From assembly GCA_019058315.1 (NCBI GenBank), contig JAHPZH010000007.1:1-64000 (forward strand): a stretch of DNA of 64,000 nt. Reading direction: 5' to 3'. Each line of letters opens with the position of its first letter. The first letter of the stretch is position 1. The translations under genes were made by a program, and so were the position numbers. The DNA comes from Candidatus Helarchaeota archaeon (GTDB lineage: Archaea > Asgardarchaeota > Lokiarchaeia > Helarchaeales > RDOG01). The notes under the pieces are model-generated. The model made no database searches. It worked only from the letters and a program-made list of their open reading frames with translations, and had not been told where the DNA came from. This document shows positions 16,528 to 27,000 of this stretch, piece after piece.

Positions 16528-18552
16528 GTGCAAACAATTAGTTCTCTAGATACAAATAATTATCAGAATGATATCATAAAAATTTTAATGCAAGTTTTCA
16601 ATGAAAAAGAAGTTAATAAAAAAATTAAACTCTTAAATAAAACAATTGAATCTATAAATAAGAAGATAGTAAACACCAAAAATAAAGAAAAAAAGGAATT
16701 AGAAGGAATACTTGGAACCATTTACATATATAAAATTGATATTCATGCATATAAAACAAGAAATGAATTATTAAACAAAAATTTTGAAACAGCTGAAAAA
16801 GAATATCAATTTCTCAATACTACTTTTCAAAATTTAAAAAAAATTGAGGTAATAAAAGAAGAAGAGAAATTATATAAAACAATTATATTATTTGAGCAGG
16901 AATTAGAAGCGATTTATAATTATATTTATATAAAGGAACAAGATAGTTCTAAATTATATGCTATAAGAAATGATTTCGTGAATAAACTTCTTGAATTAAT
17001 TAAAGAATATAAAAATCTTAAAGCTATTAAACGAATAATACATTGTTCCAAGATTCTTCAAGAGTATTATATCAATATTGGTGAATTTGATTATGGTTAT
17101 AATTATCTTTTAAATACTGCAGAATATATAATACAACAATCTAAAACAATAAAAGATGAAAAACAAAAAGCTTTATACATTTCTGAATCAGAAGGACTTT
17201 TAGGAAAGGCTAATTTTGATCATGCAAATTATTTACTTAATAAAGGTAACACAATTAAAGGATTGGATTATTTTAAAAAGAGCAAGACTCATTTTAATAA
17301 TGCTACCATTGGGGTAGATGCTATAAATAAAATTATTTATGATAATTTAGTAATTATTTGTGATAAACTAATAAAATTCATATCAGCAATTCTAAATTTT
17401 GAATCTGACCCCGAAAATGTAAAAAAAGAAATAGAGAATTTCTTTAATACGTTTTTAGATTTCGAAAATATGGATTCCCAGCTTCATGAATATATAAAAG
17501 TTGGAAATCTCACATTTAAAAGTATATCTTCAATGTTAGATGCGTTTCAATCAATTGAGCATACCAAGTTCGAATCTGCCGACACCTTCTATAAAAAGGC
17601 TTTAGCTTTTTTAGAACGCGCTGATAATACAGTAATACCAACACAAAAATTAAATTTAAACTATTATAAACATTCATTGGCTATATTATTCAATTTTGAA
17701 AGAGCAAAAAAGCATTTTGAAATAAATAACTTTCCTGAAGCTATAAAAATTTTAGAAAAAATCCCAATTCAAATAAAAGAATTTTTAGATTTTTTTAATT
17801 CACTTCCTTCAACTTCAAAAGAATTATGGAAGGGAATGAAAAATTATTATATAGGTTTAATTCCATTATGTGATGCGATGATAAAACATATTGATGGTTT
17901 TAGTACAATTTTGGAATCAAATGAATTAGCCTTAAAAAATTTTACAATTGCAGATAAAAAATATCAAGAAGCTCTGGAGATTTTTTCGAAAAACATTGAT
18001 TTAAATGATTTGTATCAGGAGAAACTTTCTTTAGACTGCCAAAAATATAAACAACAAGCGTATAATTATAAAAAATTAATTGAGAATAAAATAAAAAAAG
18101 AAGTTATGTTATTTCCAAATATTACTTTTAATTTCATTTCAAATTCAGAATATAAAAAACAATTAATACTTGATTATGAAGAATTAAAAAGATGCTATTA
18201 TTCTAATGCATTTAAGTCAGTATTATTATTATCTGGTAGTATTTTAGAATCCTGTTTAATTGATAATTTAAAACTTGACGAAAAAAATTATTTAGCTAAA
18301 TGTCTTAAATTGTTTCCTCCTAAAAAGCATGAGTCAGCACCCAAAAAAATTGAAAAAATGAAATTATTTCAAATGATAAGAGTAAAGTTTGATGAGTATC
18401 CTTTTCAAGAGAAACTTGCAGATTTAATAAGAGATTTTCGTAACATCATTCACCCAGATGTACAGATTAGGAAAAAGTTAGCATATAAAACAAATAAAAA
18501 TGATGCTAAAGCATTAATTGGGTATTTAATAAATCTTTTAAATAAATTCTAA
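16528..18552 (+). CDS. Helical-repeat protein with C-terminal HEPN domain
   Basis: A 674-residue protein. Residues 1 to about 530 are almost wholly alpha-helical with TPR-like spacing and heptad-rich stretches. The last 130 residues form a HEPN-like domain: the segment FKSVLLLSGSILESCLIDNL followed by RDFRNIIHP (about residues 635-643), which matches the R-x4-6-H/RNxxH active site of HEPN ribonucleases and of DUF4145-type domains. HEPN domains are common RNA-cleaving effectors in defence systems. The start is GTG; the G-rich run abuts it, so the real start could be slightly downstream. It heads a plus-strand series with a RadA paralogue, a TPR protein and a giant HEAT protein. RNase activity is inferred, not shown. 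Confidence 0.65.
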   Translation: MQTISSLDTNNYQNDIIKILMQVFNEKEVNKKIKLLNKTIESINKKIVNTKNKEKKELEGILGTIYIYKIDIHAYKTRNELLNKNFETAEKEYQFLNTTFQNLKKIEVIKEEEKLYKTIILFEQELEAIYNYIYIKEQDSSKLYAIRNDFVNKLLELIKEYKNLKAIKRIIHCSKILQEYYINIGEFDYGYNYLLNTAEYIIQQSKTIKDEKQKALYISESEGLLGKANFDHANYLLNKGNTIKGLDYFKKSKTHFNNATIGVDAINKIIYDNLVIICDKLIKFISAILNFESDPENVKKEIENFFNTFLDFENMDSQLHEYIKVGNLTFKSISSMLDAFQSIEHTKFESADTFYKKALAFLERADNTVIPTQKLNLNYYKHSLAILFNFERAKKHFEINNFPEAIKILEKIPIQIKEFLDFFNSLPSTSKELWKGMKNYYIGLIPLCDAMIKHIDGFSTILESNELALKNFTIADKKYQEALEIFSKNIDLNDLYQEKLSLDCQKYKQQAYNYKKLIENKIKKEVMLFPNITFNFISNSEYKKQLILDYEELKRCYYSNAFKSVLLLSGSILESCLIDNLKLDEKNYLAKCLKLFPPKKHESAPKKIEKMKLFQMIRVKFDEYPFQEKLADLIRDFRNIIHPDVQIRKKLAYKTNKNDAKALIGYLINLLNKF

Positions 18553-18667
18553 GGTTTAAAACTTAGGAAACACTTTCATTATTACTTATAATTGAAAATT
18601 TTTATACATCTTGAAATTTTAGTGTGCTAAAGACTAGACTTCATTTTTAATATATAGGGAGATTCGC

Positions 18668-19642
18668 TTGAGTTATAGAAATATACCCAAAATAGGTTTA
18701 GATAATCTTCCTAGCATAACCAACGAAACCCGCGATATCCTAATAGAACATGGAATAACTGATGTCTATACACTCTATAATACTCCAGACACAAAGCTAA
18801 TTAATATAGGAATTGACACTCTTTTTGCAAAAAATTTGTTGCAAGAAGCATATGAGATTATGAGTAAGTATATATCTACTTTTGAATTGGATGAAGGATT
18901 AAGAAAAAGAATAGCAAAAAAAGATGAAATGACAACAGGTTGCAGGGATCTTGATGATCTATTTGGTGGAGGATTAGTTACTACACAATTATATGAATTT
19001 TATGGTCCTAATAGAGTAGGAAAAACTAAACTTCTTCATCAATTCATTTGTACGGCAGCATTACCAAAAAAATTTGGCGGGCTAGATTCATCCTCGATAT
19101 ATATTGATGCAGAAGGAAGTTTTGCCCCTGAAAGACTTAAAATAATGACTCCTAGGTTTGGTCTAGATTTTGAACAAATCCTAAAAGGAGTAATTAGATT
19201 TCCCATTCATACAGTTAATGAGTTGATTGAGTGTGTGGAAGAAAAACTTTCTCCTATATTAGAAAATTCGAATGTTCGAGTCATCTTGCTTGATAGTATC
19301 ATTACTAATGCTAGAGATGAATTCACTGGAATTAGAAATTTGCCTATTAGACAAGGAGTTTTAGGAAAAATAGCATCTACTTTAAAAAAAACCGCTGAAT
19401 CTTTTAACGCGGTTGTAATAGTAACAAATCAAATAGTTACTGAGTTTTCAAATGGAAGTATAGCTCATGCAGGTGGGAATGTTTTAGGACATGAGTCACA
19501 ATTTCGAGTTGCAATAAATTATGTGCCAGAAAAGCCAGAAATTAGAGAATTTTTTGCAGAAAAAGGTATAGATTTGCCAGAAGAGAAATGTTATCTTAGA
19601 ATTTATCGAAATGGGTTTCAAGATATAAAAGGAGGAATTTAA
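18668..19642 (+). CDS. RadA/Rad51-family recombinase paralogue
   Basis: A 324-residue RecA-fold ATPase. The N-terminal helix-hairpin-helix (LPSITNETRDILIEHGITDVYTL) is that of RadA/Rad51. The core has TTGCRDLDDLFGGGL, a Walker A GPNRVGKT (about 113-120), IYIDAEGSFAPERL, a Walker B strand VRVILLDS (about 204-211) and VVIVTNQIV. It departs from standard RadA, for example TNARDEFTGIRNLPIRQG where RadA has RAEYxGRxxLAxRQ, so it is probably a paralogue rather than the main recombinase. Start TTG with GGGAG six to seven bases upstream. A dead copy of the same fold occurs in the giant minus-strand protein of this island, which ties the two together. Confidence 0.85.
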   Translation: MSYRNIPKIGLDNLPSITNETRDILIEHGITDVYTLYNTPDTKLINIGIDTLFAKNLLQEAYEIMSKYISTFELDEGLRKRIAKKDEMTTGCRDLDDLFGGGLVTTQLYEFYGPNRVGKTKLLHQFICTAALPKKFGGLDSSSIYIDAEGSFAPERLKIMTPRFGLDFEQILKGVIRFPIHTVNELIECVEEKLSPILENSNVRVILLDSIITNARDEFTGIRNLPIRQGVLGKIASTLKKTAESFNAVVIVTNQIVTEFSNGSIAHAGGNVLGHESQFRVAINYVPEKPEIREFFAEKGIDLPEEKCYLRIYRNGFQDIKGGI

Positions 19643-19702
19643 ATAATTAATAAGCAAATAACTAATACTTAAGAAAAAATTTGTAAAAAGGGGGTATAAC
19701 TT

Positions 19703-20905
19703 TTGAAAATAGAAGATATTAAAGATTCATCGGAAAAGGAACTGGTTCAGAAATTTAAAGACCGATTTAAACTTCAAGATACTGATTTTACAATAAATAA
19801 AAAGGGGATTATAACTAAAATAAAATCTGACAATCCAGAAGCTCATTATGAATTAGGTAATAAATTATCAGATAAAGGGTTATATAAAAAGGCAATTTCA
19901 GCATTTAAAGAAGCTATAAAATTAAATCCAAATTATGCAGAAGCTTATAATAATTTAGGTTTTACTTATGATGAAACAAACAACAAACTAGATGCGATAG
20001 TAGAATATAAAAAAGCTATTAAAGCGAATCCCAAATATTCTGATGCTTTTTTTAATCTAGGGCTCGCTTATAAAGATATTGAAGAGTATGATGAAGCAAA
20101 AGAGGCATTGGAAAATTTTATTAAATTTGCAAAAGAAGAGGACACGAAAGATGTAGAACATGCCCATAAACTCATTATTGAGATTGATAAAATAAATATC
20201 TCTAGTGAAAAAGAAAAAAATCGTCGTGAAAGAGCATACTACACCCCTAATGATATAAAAAAAATAAAAAGTCCTGAAAAAATAAAAAAAATACCAAAAA
20301 GAAAAATAACAAGTAGAATGCCAACTTTCCCTGATGTACAAGATTATTCAATATATGAAAAATACTATTCCAAAAAAAAAGAAGATCAGGAACGAGAAAA
20401 AAATCCAGAACATCATTTTAACTTGGGACATGAATGTCTCAATAGAAGAATGTATCACGAAGCAATAAAACATTATAAAAAAGCTATAAATTTGAAACCC
20501 GATTATTTTGATGCTCTTCATGAGTTAGGTCTAGCATACCACGGCGATAGATGGCATAAAAAAGCAATAAATGTGTTTAGAAAAGCGATAAGTAAAAAAC
20601 CGGATAATAGTTTGGTTCATTACCATATTGGTCTAACATTTTCGGAAATGGGAAAATCAAAAGAAGCAATTAAGGAATTTAAATTCGCAATTAAATTGAG
20701 ACCATTTAATCCATTAATATATTTTAGTCTAGGTCTTGAATATGAGCATATTAGGGATTTGAATAATTGTAAGAATGCTTATAGAGAATTTGTTCGATAC
20801 CCAAGCTCTCAATATCGGGATCTAATTGAACATGCATTGGAAGTGTTAAGATTATTATCAAAAAAAGGAGGAATATATAGAGAATATATAGATTTTAAGC
20901 TGTAA
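19703..20905 (+). CDS. TPR-repeat protein, two TPR blocks
   Basis: A 400-residue scaffold. After a 50-residue N-terminal segment come three TPRs (about 50-155, with PEAHYELGNKLSDKGLYKKA), a basic, lysine-rich linker (about 165-235, with repeated K-x-K-K-I-P), and a second block of four TPRs (about 235-385). The linker is charged enough to bind nucleic acid, but this is inference. Start TTG with GGGGGT upstream. It lies 60 bp after the RadA paralogue on the same strand. The region just after its stop holds a 25-bp sequence that recurs at 30387. Confidence 0.8.
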   Translation: MKIEDIKDSSEKELVQKFKDRFKLQDTDFTINKKGIITKIKSDNPEAHYELGNKLSDKGLYKKAISAFKEAIKLNPNYAEAYNNLGFTYDETNNKLDAIVEYKKAIKANPKYSDAFFNLGLAYKDIEEYDEAKEALENFIKFAKEEDTKDVEHAHKLIIEIDKINISSEKEKNRRERAYYTPNDIKKIKSPEKIKKIPKRKITSRMPTFPDVQDYSIYEKYYSKKKEDQEREKNPEHHFNLGHECLNRRMYHEAIKHYKKAINLKPDYFDALHELGLAYHGDRWHKKAINVFRKAISKKPDNSLVHYHIGLTFSEMGKSKEAIKEFKFAIKLRPFNPLIYFSLGLEYEHIRDLNNCKNAYREFVRYPSSQYRDLIEHALEVLRLLSKKGGIYREYIDFKL

Positions 20906-20908
20906 AAA

Positions 20909-20933
20909 ATTTTTTAATTAAATAAGATGATAT
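20909..20933 (+). repeat. 25-bp direct repeat, left copy
   Basis: The sequence from 20909 (ATTTTTTAATTAAATAAGAT then GATAT) is identical to 30387-30411 in the same orientation. The right copy is the 3' coding end of the winged-helix gene; read on the minus strand, the left copy would encode a similar SSYLIKK tail. It therefore looks like a remnant of that gene. The copies bracket the two HEAT genes. Confidence 0.6.
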
Positions 20934-21000
20934 CATATTCGATCTGAATTTATTCGACTCCAGTAGACGATAATAAATATTATGGGGAACGTGAAATTAA

Positions 21001-24000
21001 ATGTCTAAAGAATTAAATTTACCAAAAGATTGGTTTGAAAAATATTTAGAGGATTCTGAATTTAAAGAAAATCTTTCTAAACTTGGAGAATTTGAATACT
21101 ACGATGAAGATTTAGAAGAGCCAATAATTTTTAAATATTGGACAGATACACGTTGGAAAATCTCTGAAATTAAGGGCGAAGGGGATTTTGTTCCTCCTAT
21201 CGCAAAATATATTATATCTCCTGCCTTTTGGAATGACGAAGAGATAGAAGCTAGATTTGCTTTACGGTGTGCCCCTAACTTTCATTTGCAAATTTACGTA
21301 AAAAAGGATAACAAAGAACATATTCTTAGTGGTATTTTTTGTTTCAAAATCTTAGCAGATTATGGTAAAGATGAAGGACTTATTGGATATCGGAAAATTG
21401 AATTATCTCCAAAGGATGAATTAATCGCTACTATACAAAATTTAGATCATTTTTTCACTGAAAAGACTCCTGCATATATGAGTTTTGACTATAATATAGT
21501 ATATTTAGCTTTAAAAACGATAATCGATCATGGTTTGGCTTCAAATAAATTACTAGAATACAGACGTGACGAAATTAAAGATATTATATTAAAAATAATA
21601 GAAGATAGTAAAGAAATTCATGGAATTAATCAGCAAATTTACATCCAATTAAAAGCTCTTTTTGATTTTGAACCTGATGAATGGGTTAAGAGTTTAATAG
21701 GTAAGCTCGATTTATTGCAATACTTAAAAAAGATGTATGAAATAGAGGAAGAAAATACAAAAAGACGTGCAGCAAACTCAATAGAAAAAATAGAAGACAC
21801 GAGGGCAATAAAGCCCTTATTTAATATTTGGAAAGATAAGGAGTCAGAACTTCGATGGTCTGCTGCAGTTGCTCTCGGAAAAATGAATGACTCAAGAGTT
21901 TTAAAATCATTAACTGAGGAATTAAGAAATATTGATAGTAATATTAGATGGAGGGCTATAATTGCTCTTGGAGAAATTGGTTATAAAAAAGCATTGGAAC
22001 CACTTATTGAAATATTGAATAACAAGACGGATAAATATCGAAGATTTGCAGCAATGGCTTTAGGTAAATTTAGGGATAAAAGGGTAATAGAACCACTTAT
22101 ACAAGCTTTGGATGATCAAGATATTCAATATGAAGTTATAGTTGGACTCACTAATCTTGGAAAATTAGCTTTGGATTCCTTAATATCCGCTTTAAAAAAT
22201 GAAAAAAAGATTGTTAAACAAGGTGCTATTAGAGCTCTGGGTAAGATTAAAGCTTCAGAGGCGGTAGATCCTTTAATTCAAACCTTAAAAGATGAAGATA
22301 GTCATATTAGACGTCTAGTCTTAGAAGCACTTAGAGAAATTAAGGATAAAAAGGCATTGGATATAATAATTGCTACTTTAAATGATTCTGATGGGTATGT
22401 TAGACATGAAGCAACAAAAGTTCTGAGAGAAATGCCCGATGAAATAGCTATTCCTTCACTCATGCAGGCGCTTAATGATAAAGAAAGTCTAGTTCGAAGT
22501 CAAGCAAAATATGCTCTTGTTAAGATCGGAGAACCTGCTGTTGAACCTTTAATCAATGCGATTAATGATGCTAGTATAATGGATCGTGACGAAATTGTAG
22601 AAGCCCTTGGCGATCTCAAGGATAAAAGAGCAGTGGAGCCTCTAATTAAGGCTTTTAATCATGAAAGTAAATTTTTTAGGAATACAATTATAAGCGCTCT
22701 TGGAAAAATTGGAGATATAAGAGCCCAGGAAACCTTACTTAAAGCTTTGAGAGATGAATATGACAGATGTAGGAGCTCAGCAGCTTATGCTCTATATCGA
22801 ATGAACTTGGAACCTAAAAAAGATATTGATAAAGTATATTACTATTTCACTAGAAACGAACGTGAAAAATTAGTTGCTTTAGGGGAAGTAGCAATTGAGC
22901 CTCTTCTTCAATTATTAAATGATGAGAATAACGATGTTAAAAAACATGCAGAAGAAGTTCTCAAAGAAATGGGTTGGAAACCTAAAAATGATATCGAGAA
23001 AGCTTATGAATTAATTGCAACCCAAAATTGGCGTGAATTAAGAGAATTAGGAGAACCTGCCATAATTCCACTTTTTCAAAATAAAGATTATAAGATATCT
23101 GAAAATGTCTGGGATACTTTAAAAAGAATTGCTAAATCACATGTAGAACCATTTATAGAAATAATTAAAGATAAAAAAAACGAATACCGAGAAAAAGCAA
23201 TAGGGGTGTTAGGAGCGAGTAAATCTAATGAGGCAGTAAAATATCTTCTTCCAGATCTAGATGATGAGAATTTTGTAGTTCGAAAGGATGCTATACGGGC
23301 TTTGGGGAGTATTGGCGATATTGAAGCAGTTGAACCTATAATTCAAGCATTAGATGATAAAATAGAAACTGTAAGGACACAAGCTATTATTGCTTTGGGA
23401 AATTTACAAGATAAAAGAGCAATAGAACCGCTAATTAAATTTGTCGAAAGCCAAAGTCATTATGAGCGAAAATATGCTCTAGAAGCCCTCAATAAATTGG
23501 GTTGGAAACCGGAAAGTGTCAGTGAAAAAGTCAAAAGATTATTTAATCAAAAAAAATGGTTTAATCAAAAAAATTGGGATGAAATAATAAAATTTGGAGA
23601 ATCCGCTATAGAACCTCTAATTGAGATTATGACAACGGTTTGGTCATGGGTAGACCAACAAGATGCTATAAGATGTCTTGGAAAAATTGGTAGCAAAAAA
23701 GCAGTTGAGCCTCTTGTAAATTTTATAGAGGATAAGAAAAAGGAAAAATATGCTAGACACGAAGCTATCAGGGCACTTGGACTCATTAATGACGAAACTA
23801 CAGTTGATCTTCTCATATCTATTATGAATGATGATGAGGAAGATGATTATTATACTAGAAGTGCTGCTATATGGGCACTTGGAGAAATTGGAATTCCAAA
23901 ACCTGTCTCTGGTCTTATCAAATTAACAAAAAATGAGAATAAATATATTAAAAGAAATGTATTAAGAACTCTTGGCAAAATTGGTGATAAAAGAGCTGTT

Positions 24001-27000
24001 CCATATCTCATAGATGCCTTAGAAGATTTTGAAGATAAAAGAGACGATAGAAATTACAATAAGGAATATTATGATGAATATATGTACGAAAAACTCCGAC
24101 AATGGAATTCTCAAGATCAAAATTGGGATGACACCATGGGTGATTGGACGGTACGACATTTAGCTGCATGGGCACTTGGAAAAATTGGAGCTATCCAGGC
24201 TTTAGATAAATTAATTGAACTTTTAAATGATGAAGACGAAGATATCAGAATAATCAGTGCATGGGCACTTGGAAGAATAGGGAATGCAAAAGCCGTTAAA
24301 CCTCTTAAAAAAGCTCTAGATGACGAATTTTCGTTTGTTAGAAAAAAAGCTATGGATGCTTTAACCGAAATTGGAGAATTTGAAGATATAGACACAATTA
24401 TTAAAAAGTTAAAAGATAAGAATAAATCTGCTAGAATGGCTGCAGTAGGAGCTCTTGGTAAAATAGGGAGTTCAAGAGCCGCTGAAGTGCTTATTCAAGC
24501 TTTAAAAGACGAATTTGAATTTCTTCGTGAAGAATATACATATCAGTATGAAGATATGGGGAAAAAAATTGAAGAATTCGAAGAATCTTCATATGATGAG
24601 CATATTTGGCATTATACTGATAAAATTCTTTCTCCAATATCTAATGCGCTTGGAAAAATTGGTAAACCAGCAGTTGAACCTCTTATTAAAGCTTTAAAAG
24701 GTGAAAATGACAACGCACAATGGGGAATAGTTGATGCATTAGGCATAATTGGGGATCCAAGTGCTATTGAACCTCTTATTAATTCTTTTATCGAAGGTTG
24801 GGAGTGGATTGAAGATATTACTATTGAGGCTCTTGCAAAATTTGGTGATAAAGCAGTAGATCCCCTCATTAAAGCACTCAAAAATCAAAACTCTAATATT
24901 AGAGCAGGAGTTGCAAGAGTACTTGGTATGATTGGTAATGAAAAAGCAGTAGATTCGTTATTACAAGTTTTGGAAGATGAAAATCGTGGAGTTAGAGAAG
25001 CAGCAGTTAGGGCTCTTGGAAAGATCGGGGATGAAAAAATAGTTAAACCACTATTAAAAGCGTTAAGAGACGATTATGAGGTTAGTTGGAACGCGGCAGA
25101 GGCGCTAAGTTTACTTGGAAAAAAATCTATAGACCTATTAATTCAAGAACTTAAAACTCAAAATAATAGAGTCAAGGAAAAAATAATTTTTGTTCTTGGA
25201 AAGATAAAAGACCCAAGGGTAGTTGATATTCTTATAGAACTTTTAAATGATAAAAATAAAGATATACGTAATCAAGCAGCAAGAGCACTAGGAGCTATTG
25301 GAAATAAAAGAGCAACAGAACCATTAATTGAAGCTCTTAAAAATGAGGATAAAAAATTTAGGGACGAAATAATTTTTGCTCTTGGAGAATTAAAAGATAA
25401 GAGAGCTATAGAGCCATTAATTAAGATACTTCAGGAGAAAAATAGTTGGATTAGGGAGAAAGCCGAAGCAGCTCTAAAAAAAATCGGAGGTAAAAAGATA
25501 GTCAAATTAAATATTGAAGTGTTGAAAAATAAGGATGAAGATATAAAGAAATCAGCAATGAATGTCTTGAGTAGTATTGGTAAATTCGATATTGATTCTC
25601 TTCTTGTCGCGTTAAAAAATGAAAATAGTGATCTGAGAATAGGTGCTGCTAATGCATTAGGAAATATATTACGAAAAAAGGTATTAGATAATGATGATTA
25701 TATAAAACGAGCATTAATTTCAACTTTAAGAGATCCTGACTATAAAGTGCGAAAAGCTGTAGCAAGCGCTCTTTTTAATAATTACCATTTTGGAATGGGT
25801 CAAGAGGATATATATGCACAATTTTTAGTGGCACAAACAAGTTTCCAAAGTTTAGAAAGGTATGGAGAATCTGCAATAGATGCGTTAGTTCCAATTTTAA
25901 GTGATAAAGAATTCTGGTTAAGAGAAAGAGCAGCAGAGACTCTCGATAAACTAAATTGGAACCCAAGAAAGGATCAAGATAAAGTGAATTATTATATCGC
26001 CAAGAAACAATGGAATAAGTTAATAAATTTAGGTAAAACTGCAATAAATACCTTAGTTGAAATATTAATTTACGGACCTCCTTTCTTACGAAGTGAAGTT
26101 GTGAAAATTCTTCAAAAACTCGATTGGAATCCTAAAAATGATTTAGAAAATGCATGGTATTTAATTGTAGAAAGAGATTGGCAAAATTTAGAAAATTTAG
26201 GGGAAAAGGCACTTGGCCCATTATTAGATGCCTTAAAATATGAAGATAGAAAAATCTCAAGGAAAATTATTGAGTTAATTTCTAAAATTGGAGATAAAGC
26301 AGTAGAACCTCTTATTAATATGTTACAATTTGAGAAAAGAGACGTTAAAAACAAAGTTGCGAGAGTTTTGGGGAAAATTGGAAATACTAAAGCCGTAACT
26401 CCTCTCCTCGAATTTGTAAAAGACGATCGGGGCATAATTGAGGGTGATGTCGTGTGGGCTCTTGGCGAGATAGGTGATAATAGCACAATAAACCTATTAA
26501 AGCAGTTATTAGGCGAATCAGATAAAATAACTAGGATATTAATTAATGAAGCTCTCCAAAAATTTGGTGAATCTCCTTTAAATTCTTATACATTATCCTT
26601 AAAAAATGAGGATCCTGCAGTTAGAGTTGATACTATATCACAACTTGTAGGAATTGGTACAAGCGAAGCAATCGAACTTGTAGTTAATACAATGCTTGAT
26701 GAAAAGAAAATCGTACGCGAAACGGCAAGTAAAGCTCTCGATGGAATAGGTTGGGCTCCAAAAAATGATCTAGAAAAAGCTTATTATAACATCGCTAAGG
26801 AAAATTGGTATAAATTAATTAATATGGGGGTAAAAGCTGTAAGACCATTACTTCACTTTTTAAAAAATAAAAATGAAAAATTTAGAGGTGAAATCGAAGC
26901 TAATTTAATAGAAATAGGAAATAAAACAAGTTACCCTTTTGTTCAAGCACTAAATGATAAAGATAAATTTATTCAAGCTGAAGCTGCAAGAATACTTGGA

